Shown piece by piece: positions 60,843 through 64,000 of a stretch of 64,000 nt of DNA (positions are counted from its first letter, which is position 1; each line of letters starts with the position of its first letter). The notes under the pieces were generated by a model. The model did no database searches and was not told the origin of the DNA. It was given only the letters and a program-made list of their open reading frames with translations. The stretch lies in assembly GCA_943371245.1 (NCBI GenBank), contig CALRTY020000002.1:1-64000 (forward strand), given 5' to 3'. The translations under genes were made by a program, and so were the position numbers. This DNA comes from UBA5018 sp947463165 (GTDB lineage Bacteria > Cyanobacteriota > Cyanobacteriia > PCC-6307 > Cyanobiaceae).

Positions 60843-62131
60843 ATACCCCTCAGATCACCCCTCAGTTCGGCGATTGGGAACACCAGGCGTTGCCCGGGGG
60901 CCTGCCCTGGAGGCTGCAGCGCCGCAGCGGACCGCGGGTATTGGCGGCGCGGCTATGGATCTGCGGTGGCAGCGGCGGCGACGCCCCTGGCGAGCGCGGT
61001 GCGGCCCAGTTGTTGGCCGGCCTGCTCACCCGCGGCTGCGCCGAGCTCGATGCCGAGGGGTTGGCCGACCTGGTGGAAGGCTGCGGTGCCGCCCTGCGGG
61101 CTGAAGCCAGCGAAGACCACCTGGGGCTGAGCCTCAAGTGCGCTGCCGATGATGCAGCGCTGCTGCTGCCGCTACTGCTGGCCATGGTGCGGGAGCCCCG
61201 GCTGGAGCCAGATCAAATTGAGCTGGAACGGCAGCTCAACCTGCAGAGCTTGCAGCGCCAGCGGGAGGACCCCTTCCAGCTCGCTCACGACCGGCTGCGC
61301 CACCAGTTGTACGGCCATGGCCCCTATGGCCACGACCCCCTGGGGGTGGAGTCTGAGTTGAAACAACTCGACGCCGCCGCCCTGGGCCGGCGCGCCGCCC
61401 AGCTGGGCCAGGGGGGGGCCGTGCTGGTGCTCTGCGGCCAGCCCAGCGACGGGCTGCTGCAGTTGCTGGAGCAGGATCTGCGGCAGAAGCCCTGGTCCAC
61501 CCAGCTGCCAGGCAGCCAGGCTGGGCCGGGCGGCAGAGGCGGCGAACGCCTCGGCAGCATTGAACAAGACACCGAGCAACTGGTGCTGATGCTGGGGGCC
61601 GCCACCGTGCCGATCAGCCATGCCGACGCCCTGCCGCTGAGATTGCTGCAGTCCCACCTGGGGCTGGGGATGTCGAGCCGGCTGTTCGTGACCATGCGGG
61701 AGGAGCGGGGCCTGGCCTACGACGTGGGCGTGCACATGCCGGCCCGCCGGGGGGCGACGCCCTTTGTTTGGCACCTCTCCACCTCCGCCGATCGGGCCGC
61801 GGAGGCCACCGCTGCCCTGCTGGATGAGTGGCAGCGGTTACTGCAGCAGCCGCTCTCGGAGTCGGAACTGGCCCTGGCCAAGGCCAAATTCCGCGGCCAA
61901 GACGCCATGGGCCGCCAAACCTGCGGCCAGATTGCCGATCGCATGGCCATGGTGCTTGGCCATGGCCTGGCTGAAACCCACGTGGCCGACACCCTGGCCC
62001 GGGCCGAGCAACTCTCAGCCCAAGATCTACAACAGGCTGCCCAAAGACAATTGCAATCTCCCTACCTGAGCCTCTGTGGCCCAGGCTCTGCCTTAACCGC
62101 CGCCACGGCGGTCTGGCAGCGACGGCATTAG
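60839..62131 (+). CDS. M16 family peptidase, non-catalytic partner
   Basis: 430 residues from ATG 60839, overlapping the previous gene by four bases. It has the M16 fold (ARLWICGGSGGDAPGERGAAQLLAGLLTRG) but lacks the HxxEH zinc motif. It retains the Arg/Tyr pair region (REERGLAYDVGVHMP) that the partner subunit contributes to substrate binding. The two proteins should form a heterodimer. A repeat begins in the unit containing its TAG stop. Confidence 0.92.
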   Translation: MNTPQITPQFGDWEHQALPGGLPWRLQRRSGPRVLAARLWICGGSGGDAPGERGAAQLLAGLLTRGCAELDAEGLADLVEGCGAALRAEASEDHLGLSLKCAADDAALLLPLLLAMVREPRLEPDQIELERQLNLQSLQRQREDPFQLAHDRLRHQLYGHGPYGHDPLGVESELKQLDAAALGRRAAQLGQGGAVLVLCGQPSDGLLQLLEQDLRQKPWSTQLPGSQAGPGGRGGERLGSIEQDTEQLVLMLGAATVPISHADALPLRLLQSHLGLGMSSRLFVTMREERGLAYDVGVHMPARRGATPFVWHLSTSADRAAEATAALLDEWQRLLQQPLSESELALAKAKFRGQDAMGRQTCGQIADRMAMVLGHGLAETHVADTLARAEQLSAQDLQQAAQRQLQSPYLSLCGPGSALTAATAVWQRRH

Positions 62132-62231
62132 CTGCAAGGGCAGTAGTAGCAAAGGCAGTAGTAGTATTAACGGCAGTAGCGGTAACGGTAGTAGTGGTAA
62201 CGGCGGCAGCGGTAGCGATAGCGGTAAAGGC
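62127..62231. repeat. 15-bp tandem array starting at a stop codon, about 6 units
   Basis: cattagctgcaaggg (62127-62141) contains the TAG stop of the M16 partner gene and is followed by cagtagtagcaaagg, cagtagcggtaacgg and others, 15 bp each apart from one of 18 bp. More GTA/CAG repeats occur at 62331-62390 and tggctat repeats near 62440-62485. The gap 62132-62553 holds no gene. Confidence 0.82.
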
Positions 62232-62553
62232 ATCTCGATAAATTGCCAACTCAGCCCCTATTGGTTAGGGCAAGGTCAGTCACCGCAAAGCTTGCCTAAT
62301 CATCAGACCGGTGGGATTTGGGATTTTTTGAGGTGCCTGTAATAGTAGTTACGGCAGTACCAGTACCAGCAATAGTGGCAGTAATCATCAGTTGCCAAGT
62401 TTGGCTGTATATGATGATTGGAAATTTACGCCGGTTGGCTATTTCCGTGGTTTGGCTATTGCGCTGGCATTGGCTATTGCGCCGCTCAAGTATTGGCGCT
62501 AGCTGGGAAAAGGGTGAGGGGGCAGGATTGAGGCGTCGCTCCCGGTGCATTCG

Positions 62554-63417
62554 ATGCAGTTGCATCCCCTCAGCTCCCTGCCGCCGCTACCGCCATTGCG
62601 GCTGGCGGTGGTGGGCCACATCGAGTGGGTGAGCTTCATTGGTGTGGAGACGCTGCCGGCCGCCGGCAGCATCTCCCATGCCAACACCTTCTTGGAGGAA
62701 CCGGCCGGCGGCGGCGCCGTGGTGGCTGTGCAACTGGCGCGACTCACGGGCCAGCGGGTGAGTTTTTTCACGGCCCTGGGGCGCGATGCCATCGGCCGCC
62801 AGAGTGCGGAGCGGCTCACCGCCCTGGGCTTGGATTTGCAGGTGGCCTGGCGGGATGGCCCCAGCCGCCGCGGCGTTAGTTTTGTCGATGCCAGCGGCGA
62901 GCGCACGATCACCGTGATTGGCGATCGCCTCACCCCCGGCGCCGCCGATCCCCTGGACTGGCGGCAACTGGCCGATTGCGATGGCGCCTTCATCACCGCA
63001 GCCGACGTAGCGGCCCTGGAAATCTGCCGCCAGGCCCGCTGGCTTGGGGCCACGCCCCGGGTGCGGCTAGCGATGCTGCAGGCAGCTGGCATCGGGCTGG
63101 ATGCCTTGATTGGCAGCGGCCTCGACCCGGGCGAGGCGGTGCCGGCCGGGGCCCTGGACCCCGCCCCCCTGTTGCGCCTGGCCACCGAGGGAGCCCGGGG
63201 CGGTCTGGCCACGCCTGGCGGGCGCTTTGCCGCCCCAGAGCTGCCCAGCCCCCTGGTGGACAGCTACGGCTGTGGAGACAGCTTCGCGGCTGGGGTAACC
63301 GCTGGCATGGCCGCCGGTTGGAGTGTGGAGCAGGCCGTCAGCCTTGGTTGTCACTGCGGTGCGGCCTGCGCTGGGGGGCTGGGTCCCTACGCCAGCCAAC
63401 TGCGGTTGGCCGGCTAG
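62554..63417 (+). CDS. PfkB family carbohydrate kinase
   Basis: 287 residues from ATG 62554 (a GTG lies three codons upstream). Ribokinase-fold marks: LRLAVVGHIEWVSFI, PAGGGAVVAVQLARLTGQRVSFFTALGRDAIG and the C-terminal anion hole and catalytic Asp VDSYGCGDSFAAGVTAGMAAGWS. Substrate not predictable; ribokinase-, fructokinase- and adenosine-kinase-like enzymes share these motifs. It is shorter than typical ribokinase (about 305). It faces a convergent end region. Confidence 0.87.
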   Translation: MQLHPLSSLPPLPPLRLAVVGHIEWVSFIGVETLPAAGSISHANTFLEEPAGGGAVVAVQLARLTGQRVSFFTALGRDAIGRQSAERLTALGLDLQVAWRDGPSRRGVSFVDASGERTITVIGDRLTPGAADPLDWRQLADCDGAFITAADVAALEICRQARWLGATPRVRLAMLQAAGIGLDALIGSGLDPGEAVPAGALDPAPLLRLATEGARGGLATPGGRFAAPELPSPLVDSYGCGDSFAAGVTAGMAAGWSVEQAVSLGCHCGAACAGGLGPYASQLRLAG

Positions 63418-63483
63418 GGGGTATGGGCCAGGTAGAAGCGGCTGGTAAGTAGCGGCCAGGCATAGCGGCCGGGCAGTGGCGGT

Positions 63484-63615
63484 TTAGGGCTGGGGCGCCG
63501 TCAGCCACTGGGCCCGGCGCTGCTCCAGTTGCACCAGCCGGTAGCGATTGAATTCGGTGGGCTCCAGGCGATACACCCGCTCCAAATCGAGCAGCTGGCG
63601 AGCCATGGCCACCAT
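63484..63615 (-). pseudogene. Short ORF, possibly a 5'-truncated gene
   Basis: A 43-codon frame from ATG 63615 reads MVAMARQLLDLERVYRLEPT, then a charged helical end (EFNRYRLVQLEQRRAQW). Good coding-like residues continue upstream in frame (LEIWDFPTLYEDHP, to 63660) but run into TAA without a usual start. So either the gene starts at an internal Met or its 5' end was lost where the tandem array now lies. Family not recognised. Confidence 0.4.
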
Positions 63616-63670
63616 CACAGGGTGATCTTCGTACAAAGTGGGGAAATCCCAAATCTCAAGAAAATGTTAA

Positions 63671-63685
63671 GCCCCTTTGCGGGGC
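63671..63685 (-). terminator. Possible weak terminator after hisD
   Basis: Inverted repeat gcccc/ggggc with a 5-base loop, followed on the minus strand by a T-rich stretch (ttaacattttctt). Short stem and imperfect T tract, so only tentative. Confidence 0.35.
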
Positions 63686-63701
63686 CTGGACGCCTCGGCA
63701 G

Positions 63702-63838
63702 CTCCCTGCTTGGTAACCAAGACGAAACTGGTTCTCCAAGTTGAAGCCGGCTCCCAAAACTGGGTGGCAAGCCCAAACTGGGTGCCCAACACGAAACTGG
63801 TTTCCTCAGCGAAAGCCTGGGCACCAACGGGGGGCAAG
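63702..63838. repeat. 18-19 bp tandem array following the hisD stop
   Basis: Units such as aaactgggtgcccaacacg, aaactggtttcctcagcg and aaactggttctccaagttg repeat with 18-19 bp spacing and some irregularity. The array begins just downstream (minus strand) of the hisD stop codon. Confidence 0.72.
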
Positions 63839-64000
63839 TCAGTCGCCGCTGGCTGCCGCAGCGCCCGGGGCCAGGCGTCTGCGCACCGATTCGGCATGGC
63901 TGTGCAGCCCTTCGCTCTCGGCCAGGGTGACCACCGCCGGGCCGGTGGCGGCCAGGGCCGCCGGGTTGAAGCGGATTAAAGAGGTGTGGCGCAGGAAGGT
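63839..64000 (-). CDS. hisD: Histidinol dehydrogenase, C-terminal end (cut by window edge)
   Basis: The last 53 residues, TFLRHTSLIRFNPAALAATG followed by AVVTLAESEGLHSHAESVRRRL and a short Ala-rich tail, match the conserved HisD C-terminus; the EGLHSHAESV His is a known metal ligand region. The frame is in phase with the window edge. The enzyme performs the last two oxidations of histidine synthesis. The tandem array follows its TGA. Confidence 0.9.
   Translation of the reverse strand, partial: TFLRHTSLIRFNPAALAATGPAVVTLAESEGLHSHAESVRRRLAPGAAAASGD

Noticed and set aside
1..64000. Insertion sequences, prophage or integron
   Set aside because: No transposase, integrase, phage structural gene or target-site duplication was seen.

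Overview
The window is about 64 kb of a high-GC cyanobacterial chromosome. The gene set points to a picocyanobacterium of the Synechococcus/Cyanobium type: photosystem II genes psbD and psbV, the photosystem I assembly factor ycf4, petM of cytochrome b6f, ferredoxin, the FTR variable chain, pcyA for phycobilin synthesis, a complete kaiABC clock, and several small proteins known mainly from this group (DUF1818, DUF2811-like). The exact genus is an inference. I see no prophage, insertion sequence, integron or CRISPR array. The only RNA gene found is a tRNA-Val(GAC).

Layout. 1-6.2 kb: 5' end of psbD divergent from ycf4, a lipoprotein cyclophilin, ilvH, an alpha/beta hydrolase, a Trm1-type tRNA methyltransferase, petM and ycf39. 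6.2-17.3 kb: a small unknown protein, an rRNA pseudouridine synthase, infA, an NTRC-type thioredoxin reductase, a DEVH helicase, the three-gene pntAA-pntAB-pntB transhydrogenase and a YheT-type hydrolase. 17.3-20.1 kb: a gene-poor stretch and a cytochrome P450 broken by one frameshift. 20.4-23.9 kb: kaiA-kaiB-kaiC on the minus strand, divergent from rplU-rpmA-truB-yebC. 26.6-33.8 kb: nagB, a SpoIID-like protein, rnz, psbV, petF and prmA. 33.8-42.5 kb: serA, a PSII S4-domain protein, tRNA-Val, murD, an EVE protein and rpoZ. 42.5-49 kb: a short Hsp70 paralogue, ftrV, pyrR, gpmI, secG and msrB. 49-59.5 kb, minus strand: recG, tsf, rpsB, a glycosyltransferase, and pcyA with devB-devC-devA. 59.5-64 kb: a pair of M16 peptidases, a PfkB kinase and the 3' end of hisD.

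The most unusual property is not a gene. Many intergenic gaps are filled with strongly decayed tandem arrays. Each array has its own unit and a fixed period (11-19 bp in non-coding DNA), and the phase is kept over many units although the sequence has drifted. The longest is at least 24 units of exactly 16 bp (10052-10435). About eight to ten arrays begin in the unit that contains the stop codon of the upstream gene (secG, rnz, kaiB, kaiC, the PSII S4 gene and others). Related arrays inside reading frames have periods divisible by three (12, 15, 18, 27 bp). One of them gives KaiB a roughly 100-residue Ser/Asp/Ala-rich tail that ordinary KaiB (about 102 residues) lacks.

Limits: all periods and matches were read by eye, and many starts are GTG or TTG and uncertain. 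Family names rest on recognised motifs, not on searches.
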